Origin: Bacillota bacterium
GTDB lineage: Bacteria > Bacillota > Bacilli > Alicyclobacillales > Alicyclobacillaceae
Length of the DNA stretch: 13,730 nt
Direction of reading: 5' to 3'
Assembly (NCBI GenBank): GCA_021816665.1
Contig: JAKAXI010000016.1
Location: 1 to 13,730, forward strand
Shown: positions 8,281 through 13,730 of the stretch, one piece after another
How positions within the stretch are numbered: position 1 is the stretch's first letter
Layout of the letters: each line of letters begins with the position of its first letter
Notes under the pieces: generated by a model
Database searches by the model: none
The model's input: only the letters and a program-made list of their open reading frames with translations
Told to the model about the DNA's origin: nothing
Made by a program: the position numbers and the translations under genes

Positions 8281-8289
8281 ATTGTAGCA
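8281..8289 (-). promoter_or_regulatory. Possible sigma-A extended -10 promoter of bkdR
   Basis: TGCTACAAT on the minus strand fits the extended -10 pattern TGN-TATAAT with one mismatch. It lies in the gap between moaC and bkdR. No good -35 hexamer is visible at 16 to 18 bases. It would start RNA near 8274, leaving a short leader with the bkdR ribosome binding site. Confidence 0.4.
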
Positions 8290-8328
8290 TCATTAGGGGC
8301 CGACTAGACCCTGGTTCTCCTGCCGACA

Positions 8329-8778
8329 TCACTGATCTGCGGCTGATTCTTGACGGTGAAACACCCCGCTTTTGCCGCCTGACTTGTGCTCGAGTCGGAC
8401 AGACTCAATCACCATACTGCGGTCTACCGCCTTGCACATGTCGTAGACCGTCAGTGCGGCCACACTGCATGCAGTCAGCGCCTCCATCTCAACTCCGGTT
8501 TTGTAGGTCGTGCCGACCGTAGCTTCGATGCCAAGAACTGTCTCAGACACAAACTCACATCGCACTTTCACGTTCGTCAACATGATGGGATGACACAGCG
8601 GGATCAAATCGGAAGTTCGCTTTGCCGCCATGATGCCCGACAACTCGGCCGTTGCAAGGACGTCACCCTTTGCGAAGGCTTTGTCCAGAATGCGCTGCCT
8701 TGTCTCTGGCAACATTCGCACGCGCGCGCAAGCGACTGCCAGCCGCTCTGTGTCTTGCTTTTCGGATACATCGACCAT
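8329..8778 (-). CDS. moaC: Cyclic pyranopterin monophosphate synthase MoaC (5' end apparently disrupted)
   Basis: Converts 3',8-cyclo-7,8-dihydro-GTP, the MoaA product, to cyclic pyranopterin monophosphate in molybdenum cofactor synthesis. The 149 residues from ATG 8778 include [19 protein letters not shown] with the conserved LCHP (61-64), [23 protein letters not shown] with the catalytic Asp113 and Lys116, and the KSGGKSG loop (132-138). MoaC proteins normally have some 12-20 residues before MVDV. Here the frame upstream of this ATG still codes for a typical MoaC N-terminus ([10 protein letters not shown]) but reaches a stop without any ATG, GTG or TTG, and ATG 8778 has no convincing ribosome binding site. 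A one-base loss in the G-run at 8817-8820 would explain this. The gene is divergent from the MoaD-MoaE fusion. All catalytic motifs are intact. Confidence 0.9.
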   Translation of the reverse strand: MVDVSEKQDTERLAVACARVRMLPETRQRILDKAFAKGDVLATAELSGIMAAKRTSDLIPLCHPIMLTNVKVRCEFVSETVLGIEATVGTTYKTGVEMEALTACSVAALTVYDMCKAVDRSMVIESVRLEHKSGGKSGVFHRQESAADQ

Positions 8779-8825
8779 TCTTGGACGCCCGTCGTCGTCA
8801 AAGTGAGTCCATTTGTCCCCTGCAT
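8779..8825 (-). other. Out-of-frame 5' end of moaC
   Basis: ATG at 8825-8823 is preceded by AGGA at about 4-5 bases. It is 47 bases from the internal ATG at 8778, one base short of being in frame. Adding one G to the GGGG run (8820-8817) would give [16 protein letters not shown] running straight into MVDVSEK, a normal MoaC start. A stronger Shine-Dalgarno-like AAGGAG lies further up, near 8850-8860. This could be a real frameshift, a sequencing error in a homopolymer, or programmed slippage. Confidence 0.6.
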
Positions 8826-9018
8826 TTTTTCCTGTTGGCTCCGTAGGGATCTCTCCTTACTTCTGCTGATTTGGCACGTTTCTTCACCTATGTCCACTTT
8901 ACCATTCATGATCGTCGTCGTTCATTTTTGTTCTTGGCCAAACTGTCCTAAGCGAAAAGTATGTAGCTCTGCTTGTCGCCCCTACCCAACAGAAGCTACT
9001 ATGAGGACAGGGGGTGGC

Positions 9019-9690
9019 ATGGTGAAACTGTCAATTAAACTGTTCGCGGGTCTAGCCGAACGCGCTGAGTCCTCGGCCATAACGATCGACGTTCAGAGCG
9101 ATACGATCTCGGTGGACGCACTCAAGGCCGCCGTCGCAGAGCGCTTTCCCGACAACGTCGATAGCGTGCGGCGCGCGTTGGTTGCGATTAACCGGAGTTA
9201 CGCAGAGGATGGACAACTGATTTCGGCCAGCGACGAAGTCGCCCTCATTCCACCAGTCAGCGGCGGCAGTCCATACCCATCCTGCCGGATCACGACGGAG
9301 CCACTCGAGCCCGCGCAAGCTCTGTTGGAACTCGCTGACCCAGCGTTTGGAGGTACGGTTCTGTTTTCCGGCACAGTGCGCGAATGGACACGCGGTCGCC
9401 AGTCGCTGTACCTGGAATACGAGGCATACCTCGACATGGCCCTTCTTCAAATGCAAAAAATTGAGGCGGAAGTTCAAGCCGAGTGGCCAGGTGTTCGCAC
9501 ACTTCAGTGGCACCGCGTTGGACAGCTGTTCCCGACCGACATCGCCGTACTTTGCGCTGCCGCATCCCCGCATCGAGACGCTGCGTTTGAAGCAGCAAGA
9601 ACGTTAATTGAGCGTCTGAAGAGAGAAGTGCCGATTTGGAAGAAAGAGTTTTACGCGGACGGTGAGACCACCTGGCAGGAGACGCCTTGA
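9019..9690 (+). CDS. moaD-moaE: MoaD-MoaE fusion (molybdopterin synthase small and large subunits)
   Basis: Molybdopterin synthase transfers sulfur to cyclic pyranopterin monophosphate to form the dithiolene. Residues 1-83 are MoaD, a ubiquitin-like fold (MVKLSIKLFAGLAERA ... DEVALIPPVSGG) ending in Gly82-Gly83. Residues of about 88-223 are MoaE, with GTVLFSGTVRE (112-122), SPHRDAAFEAA (183-193) and the catalytic-lysine segment IWKKE (206-210). Separate MoaD must have a free C-terminal Gly-Gly to be adenylated and thiolated, so the internal Gly-Gly implies cleavage. The comparable M. tuberculosis fusion MoaX is reported to be cleaved at this junction. ATG 9019 was chosen because it starts the MoaD fold and follows AGGGGGT; the open frame extends far upstream, antisense to moaC, with no support. 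It is divergent from moaC. No convincing -10/-35 pair was found in the roughly 190 bases between them. Confidence 0.93.
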   Translation: MVKLSIKLFAGLAERAESSAITIDVQSDTISVDALKAAVAERFPDNVDSVRRALVAINRSYAEDGQLISASDEVALIPPVSGGSPYPSCRITTEPLEPAQALLELADPAFGGTVLFSGTVREWTRGRQSLYLEYEAYLDMALLQMQKIEAEVQAEWPGVRTLQWHRVGQLFPTDIAVLCAAASPHRDAAFEAARTLIERLKREVPIWKKEFYADGETTWQETP

Positions 9691-9691
9691 G

Positions 9692-10687
9692 TCATTCTCC
9701 TGCCACCTGCCAGCGCAGGACTCCATCGCCCTCCAACTGACTGACGACGACCCCGATGGACTCCATCCAGTCGAGATAACCCACAACTTCCGACAGAATG
9801 AGCGGTGCCTGGTCGGTGCGCTCTGGGAAGTACGCAACTGCGAGCGCATACGCCGACGACTTGCCGAGCTGGCCAAGTAGCTCCCTGAGCTCATCGCGAC
9901 GCCGTTCCTGTTCAGTGAGACGACTGGCAATCAAACTGTGGACGCCCTGAAATGGGTCCCCATGTCCAGGGTACACCGTGTCAATCGACAACGACTGGAG
10001 AAACTGCAAGTTTTCCCGATACTGGATGAGGCTACGTGTGCGCACAGCTTGACTCCCGTCCTTTGCCCCTGCCTGAGGCTCGATCACGGCGTTCGACGAG
10101 ATACGTGGCAACACCTGGTCACCGCCGATAAATTCGCCTGTCTGCTCGTTCCACAACGCTACCGCTGCCTGTGCATGACCTGGGACATAGAGAACGGAAA
10201 AGCCCGGTAATGGTGCAAACGCTTCGCCGGGCAAGAGCGGCACATCGACAACCGACCGGTCGGTCAATTGAGCCAAAAAATTGAGCATCCGCTCGGCGTA
10301 CAGAATATCCTCCCCTGACATACCCATCAGGCGAAAGAATTGTTTGTCGAAGGCTTCACGATAGCGCGCCCACTCGCCGTCCGGGTCCAACCAGTTGGCA
10401 ACCCCGGGGTGGGCGTAAACTTTAACACCGTGATCGCGCAGCCACTGTGTCGAGCCCGTGTGGTCGACGTGACCGTGTGTCAATACCAGCGCGTCGAGGT
10501 CATTCGGGTGAACGCCTAGCCTCGTCAATTGATCTGCTAGAAGGTCGCGACATTCCGCCGTGTGAATTCCTGAGTCGACCAGCACCTGGGCACTCCCCGC
10601 GCGCACCAGATACGCGTTGACGGTGCCAATGGGCAGCCTTGTTGGCAACTCGAGTTTGTGAACCTCTGTCTTCTTCTGCACGGCCAT
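9692..10687 (-). CDS. Metallo-beta-lactamase-fold hydrolase
   Basis: Binuclear metal hydrolase of the glyoxalase II/LACTB2-like group; the substrate is unknown. Its 331 residues contain THGHVDHTG (70-78; His71, His73, Asp75, His76), the metal ligands His171 in VPGHAQAAVAL, Asp190 in GGDQVLP, and His242 in YPGHGDP. The usual PGHTPGH stretch is altered to PGHAQAA, but the ligand histidine is kept. The C-terminal 80 or so residues (SSAYALAVAYF ... VVGYLDWMESIGVV) look like the winged-helix tail seen in this group. ATG 10687 follows GAGAGGTTGG; a 20-codon upstream extension in the open frame has no support. Its stop codon is one base from that of the MoaD-MoaE gene on the other strand. The context gives no clue to substrate. 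LACTB2-type RNA cleavage or thioester hydrolysis are family possibilities only. Confidence 0.88.
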   Translation of the reverse strand: MAVQKKTEVHKLELPTRLPIGTVNAYLVRAGSAQVLVDSGIHTAECRDLLADQLTRLGVHPNDLDALVLTHGHVDHTGSTQWLRDHGVKVYAHPGVANWLDPDGEWARYREAFDKQFFRLMGMSGEDILYAERMLNFLAQLTDRSVVDVPLLPGEAFAPLPGFSVLYVPGHAQAAVALWNEQTGEFIGGDQVLPRISSNAVIEPQAGAKDGSQAVRTRSLIQYRENLQFLQSLSIDTVYPGHGDPFQGVHSLIASRLTEQERRRDELRELLGQLGKSSAYALAVAYFPERTDQAPLILSEVVGYLDWMESIGVVVSQLEGDGVLRWQVAGE

Positions 10688-10758
10688 GTGACCACCAACC
10701 TCTCTAGCCAAACTCGTACAGTGTTTGCTGCCAGCGCTTGCAGTCACTCTCCTGACCT

Positions 10759-10787
10759 ATAATACCGTGCGACCCTCTCGTTCACAA
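10759..10787 (-). promoter_or_regulatory. Sigma-A-type promoter of the metallo-hydrolase gene
   Basis: On the minus strand TTGTGA (10787-10782), a 17-base spacer and TATTAT (10764-10759) form a reasonable -35/-10 pair. Transcription would start near 10752, giving a leader of about 65 bases. The -10 overlaps a TATAAT on the other strand. Confidence 0.5.
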
Positions 10788-10893
10788 CGCGTCCGTTCTC
10801 TCACGACTCTTCTAAACTCTTGAGTTCGTTCATAGACTTGAGACTGTAAGCAAGCCAGGGAACACACTTGCCCCGGACGGGAGGCCCACTGCA

Positions 10894-12219
10894 ATGCGAA
10901 GGAAACAGGACGTTACTCGATGGATCGCGATGGGATTGGCCGCGTTCGGGATTATGGCAGCTTGCTTGTCCAGTCTGTTTCTGCTCTACGGCGGCGGCAA
11001 CTGGCAGCGTGCCGCCCAATCTCAAGCCTCGTCGTTGTCTGCGACAGTCGTCAGCGAACTAGTTGGGACAAGCCACTATCAGTCCGACCAAACAAAGGGG
11101 GGAATCTCGCTGCCAGTTGCGCTGGCTAGGGTATTTCGTCTGCCCATCTCAGACCCCCTGGCCATGTTAACTTCAGAACTGCCCGCTCCAGCCGGCCCGA
11201 ATCTGCCAGCGGTCTCCGCGCAAGGCAGTCTTATGACATCGCTTGCCAAATGGCAGGCCAAATCACATCACGTAGAACTAGGCTGGTTGCCAAATGAGTC
11301 CACCCAGTCGTCCATTCAGACAATCAACGACAATCCAGGGATCAATGTAGTGAGCCCGGAGTGGTTGCAGCTGTGGTCGCCCACCGGGATCGTCAAAAAC
11401 TACTCGAACCCTGCCGTGATCAAGTACGCCCATCAGCACCACATCGCAGTTTGGGCGATGTTTGACAACCAGTACAGCGCGACTTTGACTCACGCTTTGC
11501 TCACCAACCAAGCGGCCCGTGCCCGAGCTGTGCAAGCGGTCGCGGCGGCCGTGCGAACAGACCATTTGGATGGTGTGAACATCGACTTTGAGAACCTCTA
11601 CTCGTCTGATCAGGCGGCCTTTACTCAATTTGTTCAAGCACTTCATCGAGCGTTGGCGAAAGAGCACGCGGTTCTGTCCGTTGACATCACACCAGACATC
11701 GTACCGCTGCAGGATAATGCGGCCTACTTTCACGCTGGTCTAGCAGCTGCCGCCAATTATGTGGTCTTGATGGCGTACGACGAACACTGGAGTGGTGACT
11801 CCGTCCCTGGGCCCGTCGCCGATGTGCCTTGGGTGACGCGAGCTGTCAATGACCTGCTTGACACTGGCGTTCCGGCAGACCAATTGATTCTTGGTATTCC
11901 ATCCTACACTCAGTTTTGGCACGTTTACCCGGATGGGAGCGTAAGCAGCCAAGCGCTTGCTGACTCCGCTGTTCCCGGAATTCTCGCATCGCACCACTCC
12001 ACAGGCAGGTGGGACGCGCAGCTTGGCGTGTATTACGCTCGTTATCCCCTTTCAACAGGGTACGAGGAGGTTTGGTATCCCGGTCCTCGCACCTGGGCAG
12101 ATAAACTCAATCTCGTCTCCAGCAATGGACTCGCCGGTGTTGCGGTTTGGTCTCTGTCCCTGTCTAATGCGCACACTTGGTCGACAGTGGTAAACGCCTT
12201 GAGGCAGTCAATTTCATGA
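10894..12219 (+). CDS. Membrane-anchored GH18 glycosidase, SleL/YaaH-like catalytic domain
   Basis: Family 18 glycosyl hydrolase, probably acting outside the membrane on peptidoglycan or another N-acetylglucosamine polymer. It has 441 residues. There is a basic N-terminus and one hydrophobic segment at about 10-32 (WIAMGLAAFGIMAACLSSLF), acting as an uncleaved anchor or signal peptide, followed by a low-conservation stem to about 120 and the TIM-barrel catalytic domain from about 125. The active-site strand is LDGVNIDFEN (225-234), with Glu233 as the acid and Asp231 beside it. VLMAYDEHWS and the C-terminal LAGVAVWSLSLS (with the barrel-floor Trp) are also family features. It has no LysM repeats, unlike the spore cortex enzymes SleL and YaaH, so a spore role is only a possibility. 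ATG 10894 follows GGGAGG at 9 bases. The gene is followed after 34 bases by a permease gene, probably cotranscribed. No clear promoter was found in the 205-base upstream gap. Confidence 0.88.
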   Translation: MRRKQDVTRWIAMGLAAFGIMAACLSSLFLLYGGGNWQRAAQSQASSLSATVVSELVGTSHYQSDQTKGGISLPVALARVFRLPISDPLAMLTSELPAPAGPNLPAVSAQGSLMTSLAKWQAKSHHVELGWLPNESTQSSIQTINDNPGINVVSPEWLQLWSPTGIVKNYSNPAVIKYAHQHHIAVWAMFDNQYSATLTHALLTNQAARARAVQAVAAAVRTDHLDGVNIDFENLYSSDQAAFTQFVQALHRALAKEHAVLSVDITPDIVPLQDNAAYFHAGLAAAANYVVLMAYDEHWSGDSVPGPVADVPWVTRAVNDLLDTGVPADQLILGIPSYTQFWHVYPDGSVSSQALADSAVPGILASHHSTGRWDAQLGVYYARYPLSTGYEEVWYPGPRTWADKLNLVSSNGLAGVAVWSLSLSNAHTWSTVVNALRQSIS

Positions 12220-12253
12220 GTGGATTAGTACCGAGTGATAAGGAGGTGGCTGC

Positions 12254-12739
12254 GTGGACCGCGTGTTGTTGTCAATGGCAGTGCTAACCCTGTGCGGATA
12301 CGTGGTCCTCGGACTCTTGCATCCTGCAAGAGCTGGCGCAGGTCTCGAGTTGAGTACGGAAATGTTTGGGCAAGCACTGCCGTGGATGATCGTCTCGATG
12401 TTTGCCGCCGGCTTCATCGCGCAAGTATTTCAACCCGCGGCAGTGGCACGGTTATTAGGGAAGGAGTCAGGACTGCCAGGGATCTTACTCGGCGCGTCTC
12501 TCGGCCTCGCTGGTACTGGTTCACGCTGGGCTGCGTATCCGCTAGTCGCAGGTTTGTTTGCTGAGGGTGCTGGGCCTGGACCCATGTTTGCATTCCTCAC
12601 AAGTTGGCAACTGCTGTCACTGTCTAGGCTGCCAGCTGAAGTTCCGTTCCTAGGGTTGCGTTTTACAGTCGTTCGTGCAGGTGTTTCGTTTGTCTTAGCT
12701 GTCATCGGCGGGATGTTGGTAAACCTGTGGTACGGCTGA
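12254..12739 (+). CDS. Half-size permease resembling the ArsP/UPF0718 (DUF318) family
   Basis: Small integral membrane protein of 161 residues with about four to five hydrophobic segments (roughly 5-24, 41-62, 74-105, 108-125, 135-160). The stretch SLGLAGTGSRWAAYPLVAGL followed by AEGAGPGPMFAFLTSWQLLS and SRLPAEVPFLGLRFTVVRAG is typical of one half of the UPF0718/ArsP permeases, where a short protein corresponds to a single repeat and probably works as a dimer. The substrate is unknown; ArsP members export trivalent organoarsenicals, but the cysteines of ArsP are not evident here. GTG 12254 follows AAGGAGG at 7 bases. It lies 34 bases after the GH18 gene on the same strand and ends 4 bases from the stop of the convergent hsp20 gene. 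Confidence 0.75.
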   Translation: MDRVLLSMAVLTLCGYVVLGLLHPARAGAGLELSTEMFGQALPWMIVSMFAAGFIAQVFQPAAVARLLGKESGLPGILLGASLGLAGTGSRWAAYPLVAGLFAEGAGPGPMFAFLTSWQLLSLSRLPAEVPFLGLRFTVVRAGVSFVLAVIGGMLVNLWYG

Positions 12740-12743
12740 CGGC

Positions 12744-13403
12744 TCACAAGAAATCCACCTGGATGGACCGTCCGTTCTGTCCTTGGGACCCGCGCAATTT
12801 GGGCAGTCGCAGTTCCAACTGACCGTCTTTGTAAACCGCTCGCGACTTAGCGCGGTCCACTGCGGCGGGCAGGTCGATCACGCGTTCAAACGCCCCTGTG
12901 CGGCGCTCGGACAGCGATGTGGCCAGACCTGACCTGTTGCCCGGGTGGCTTTTGATTTCTCCACGCAGCACGACCCGGTCGCTCTCGACGGACACGTGGA
13001 CACCGGCTGGACGTTCAATCCCTGGAACGTCGCAGATGACAAACACCTCGCGCTCTGTCTCATAAATGTCTACAGGTGGATAAGACCCGGCAGAGCCAGC
13101 GTTCCCCGTCCCAGTCCCCCAGAAGTTCGTCATACCGTCGAGGCCTGGTACACTGTTCAACCAGTCCGGAATAACGGCTCCTCCCTGCGGGAAACCGCCT
13201 GACCACCCGTTCATAGGCTGTGCAGGCCCCGAGCCTGATGTTCCACCTTGAAATTGGTTCGCGGACGGCCGACCCTGCGATGGTCCAAACCCGTTCATCC
13301 ACTGCCGAGAAAAGTCCCCGCCAAACATCTTGCTCATGTGCTCGCCCATCTGTCGTAGATTGCTCATCGTGTCGAAAAAACCTCGGTTGTTTTTATTCAT
13401 CAT
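12744..13403 (-). CDS. Hsp20/alpha-crystallin small heat-shock protein with low-complexity N-terminus
   Basis: ATP-independent holdase chaperone. The alpha-crystallin domain covers about 109-205 of 219 residues (PPVDIYETEREVFVICDVPG ... FERVIDLPAAVD ... YKDGQLELRLPK). The C-terminus RSIQVDFL has an I-X-V motif (214-216), the kind that links sHSP dimers into oligomers. The N-terminal region is unusually long for a bacterial sHSP. It begins MMNKNNRGFFDTMSNLRQMG and continues with a Gly/Gln/Asn/Pro/Ser/Trp-rich, probably disordered stretch at about 38-107. The start is ATG 13403 behind AGAGG; the next codon is also ATG and equally possible, and an upstream in-frame ATG at 13439 is not supported. 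No CIRCE element was seen upstream. A spore-coat-like role is conceivable, but nothing shows it. Confidence 0.9.
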   Translation of the reverse strand: MMNKNNRGFFDTMSNLRQMGEHMSKMFGGDFSRQWMNGFGPSQGRPSANQFQGGTSGSGPAQPMNGWSGGFPQGGAVIPDWLNSVPGLDGMTNFWGTGTGNAGSAGSYPPVDIYETEREVFVICDVPGIERPAGVHVSVESDRVVLRGEIKSHPGNRSGLATSLSERRTGAFERVIDLPAAVDRAKSRAVYKDGQLELRLPKLRGSQGQNGRSIQVDFL

Positions 13404-13470
13404 CGACACCTCTTTGCTCTTCGCACCCATTCTATGCAAAGGGCTCAGCCGAGGACACGGTGACGTGATC

Positions 13471-13486
13471 GAACAAAAGGTTGTTC
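13471..13486. repeat. Short perfect inverted repeat between divergent genes
   Basis: GAACAA-AAGG-TTGTTC: perfect 6-base arms with a 4-base centre, in the 144-base gap between hsp20 and the glycosylase gene. It could be an operator or a minor hairpin; it is too short to be sure it is not chance. Confidence 0.3.
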
Positions 13487-13521
13487 ATACGCTTCAGGGA
13501 GACCTGCAGCGCTAGAAAATC

Positions 13522-13549
13522 TTTACAGCAAGAAACGCGGTGGTACAAT
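13522..13549 (+). promoter_or_regulatory. Sigma-A-type promoter with extended -10, next to the glycosylase start
   Basis: TTTACA (13522-13527), a 16-base spacer and TACAAT (13544-13549), with TG one base upstream of the -10 (TGGTACAAT). The predicted transcription start is about 13556-13557, at the second in-frame ATG of the gene, which would make the message leaderless or nearly so. Confidence 0.5.
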
Positions 13550-13730
13550 GAACGGCATGGAACAGCACAATTTTCTTTCCACTGAGGTTCTCGAGGCCGT
13601 TGTCGGTTCCAAACAGCACAAACTCCATGAACGTTCCAGTCTGACAATCACGCACAAGCTGTTGCGTATTTACCAGCGTATGTTTGAACAAATTGGACCC
13701 CGCTACTGGTGGCCTGCTGACACTAGATCG
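13548..13730 (+). CDS. Endonuclease III-like HhH-GPD DNA glycosylase, N-terminal part (cut by window edge)
   Basis: The first 61 codons only. The segment LLRIYQRMFEQIGPRYWWPADT (about 37-58) matches the start of the endonuclease III-related HhH-GPD family, whose members typically begin with an 'I-Y-x-x-L/M-x-x-x-F/I-GPxxWWPAxTxFE' segment. These proteins excise damaged bases; the catalytic part and any Fe-S cluster lie beyond the window. About 35 residues before this segment (LSTEVLEAVVGSKQHKLHERSS) are extra compared with the usual family start. The first in-frame ATG is at 13548, but it overlaps a good -10 hexamer, so ATG 13557 may be the real start; neither has a strong ribosome binding site. 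Starts further in, such as the TTG in LLRIYQ, cannot be excluded. Confidence 0.65.
   Translation, partial: MNGMEQHNFLSTEVLEAVVGSKQHKLHERSSLTITHKLLRIYQRMFEQIGPRYWWPADTRS

Noticed and set aside
8871..8887. A second sigma-54-like site, TTGGCACG-N4-TTCAC on the plus strand, upstream of the MoaD-MoaE gene
   Set aside because: The -24 half is perfect, but the invariant GC of the -12 element is replaced by CA, and there is no activator gene or dyad set tied to it. Probably chance.
8386..9018. A 211-codon open extension upstream of the MoaD start on the plus strand
   Set aside because: It runs antisense through moaC and across the intergenic region, resembles no protein I know, and MoaD begins cleanly at ATG 9019 with a ribosome binding site.
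10807..10850. AACTC-TT-GAGTT dyad and CTTGAG repeats before the GH18 gene, with possible weak -10 hexamers
   Set aside because: The arms are only 5 bases and no -35/-10 pair at proper spacing was found, so neither an operator nor a promoter can be supported.
13432..13647. 71-codon minus-strand open frame upstream of hsp20
   Set aside because: It is antisense to the glycosylase start and has no ribosome binding site or similarity that I recognise.

Overview
The window looks like a chromosomal segment of a moderately GC-rich, spore-former-type Bacillota. The gene families and the strong AGGAGG-type ribosome binding sites fit an Alicyclobacillus-like relative; that placement is inference from family resemblance, not a search. 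I see no mobile elements, tRNA or rRNA genes, CRISPR arrays or phage genes. No gene-free stretch exceeds about 250 bases. I did not find a convincing undescribed system; the interest lies in regulatory architecture, one gene fusion and one probable broken start.

Region 1 (1-6269, minus strand) is a branched-chain 2-oxo acid dehydrogenase (BCKDH) operon. In transcription order it is leucine dehydrogenase (bcd), E3 (lpdV), E1-alpha (bkdAA), E1-beta (bkdAB), E2 (bkdB) and then lipA, which runs off the left edge. Together these deaminate leucine, isoleucine and valine and convert the 2-oxo acids to branched acyl-CoA, the primers for iso- and anteiso-fatty acids. LipA makes the lipoyl group that E2 needs. 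The ptb and buk genes found in the B. subtilis version of this operon are absent from this stretch.

Region 2 (6270-8289) is its control module. A near-perfect sigma-54 promoter faces bcd. Just upstream lie a terminator and a cluster of TTGC/GCAA inverted repeats that are good activator-site candidates. Next comes bkdR, a sigma-54 activator with an N-terminal Rossmann-like domain, a PAS domain, an AAA+ domain and a Fis-type helix-turn-helix.

Region 3 (8329-9690) holds molybdenum cofactor genes: moaC on the minus strand and, divergently, a MoaD-MoaE fusion (molybdopterin synthase small and large subunits in one chain). The 5' end of moaC appears to carry a one-base frame disruption.

Region 4 (9692-13730) is a set of single genes or pairs: a metallo-beta-lactamase-fold hydrolase (minus), a membrane-anchored GH18 glycosidase followed by a half-size ArsP/UPF0718-like permease (plus), an Hsp20 with a long Gly/Gln/Pro/Asn-rich N-terminus (minus), and the start of an endonuclease III-like DNA glycosylase (plus, cut by the right edge). 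Two gene pairs converge with only 1 and 4 bases between stop codons.
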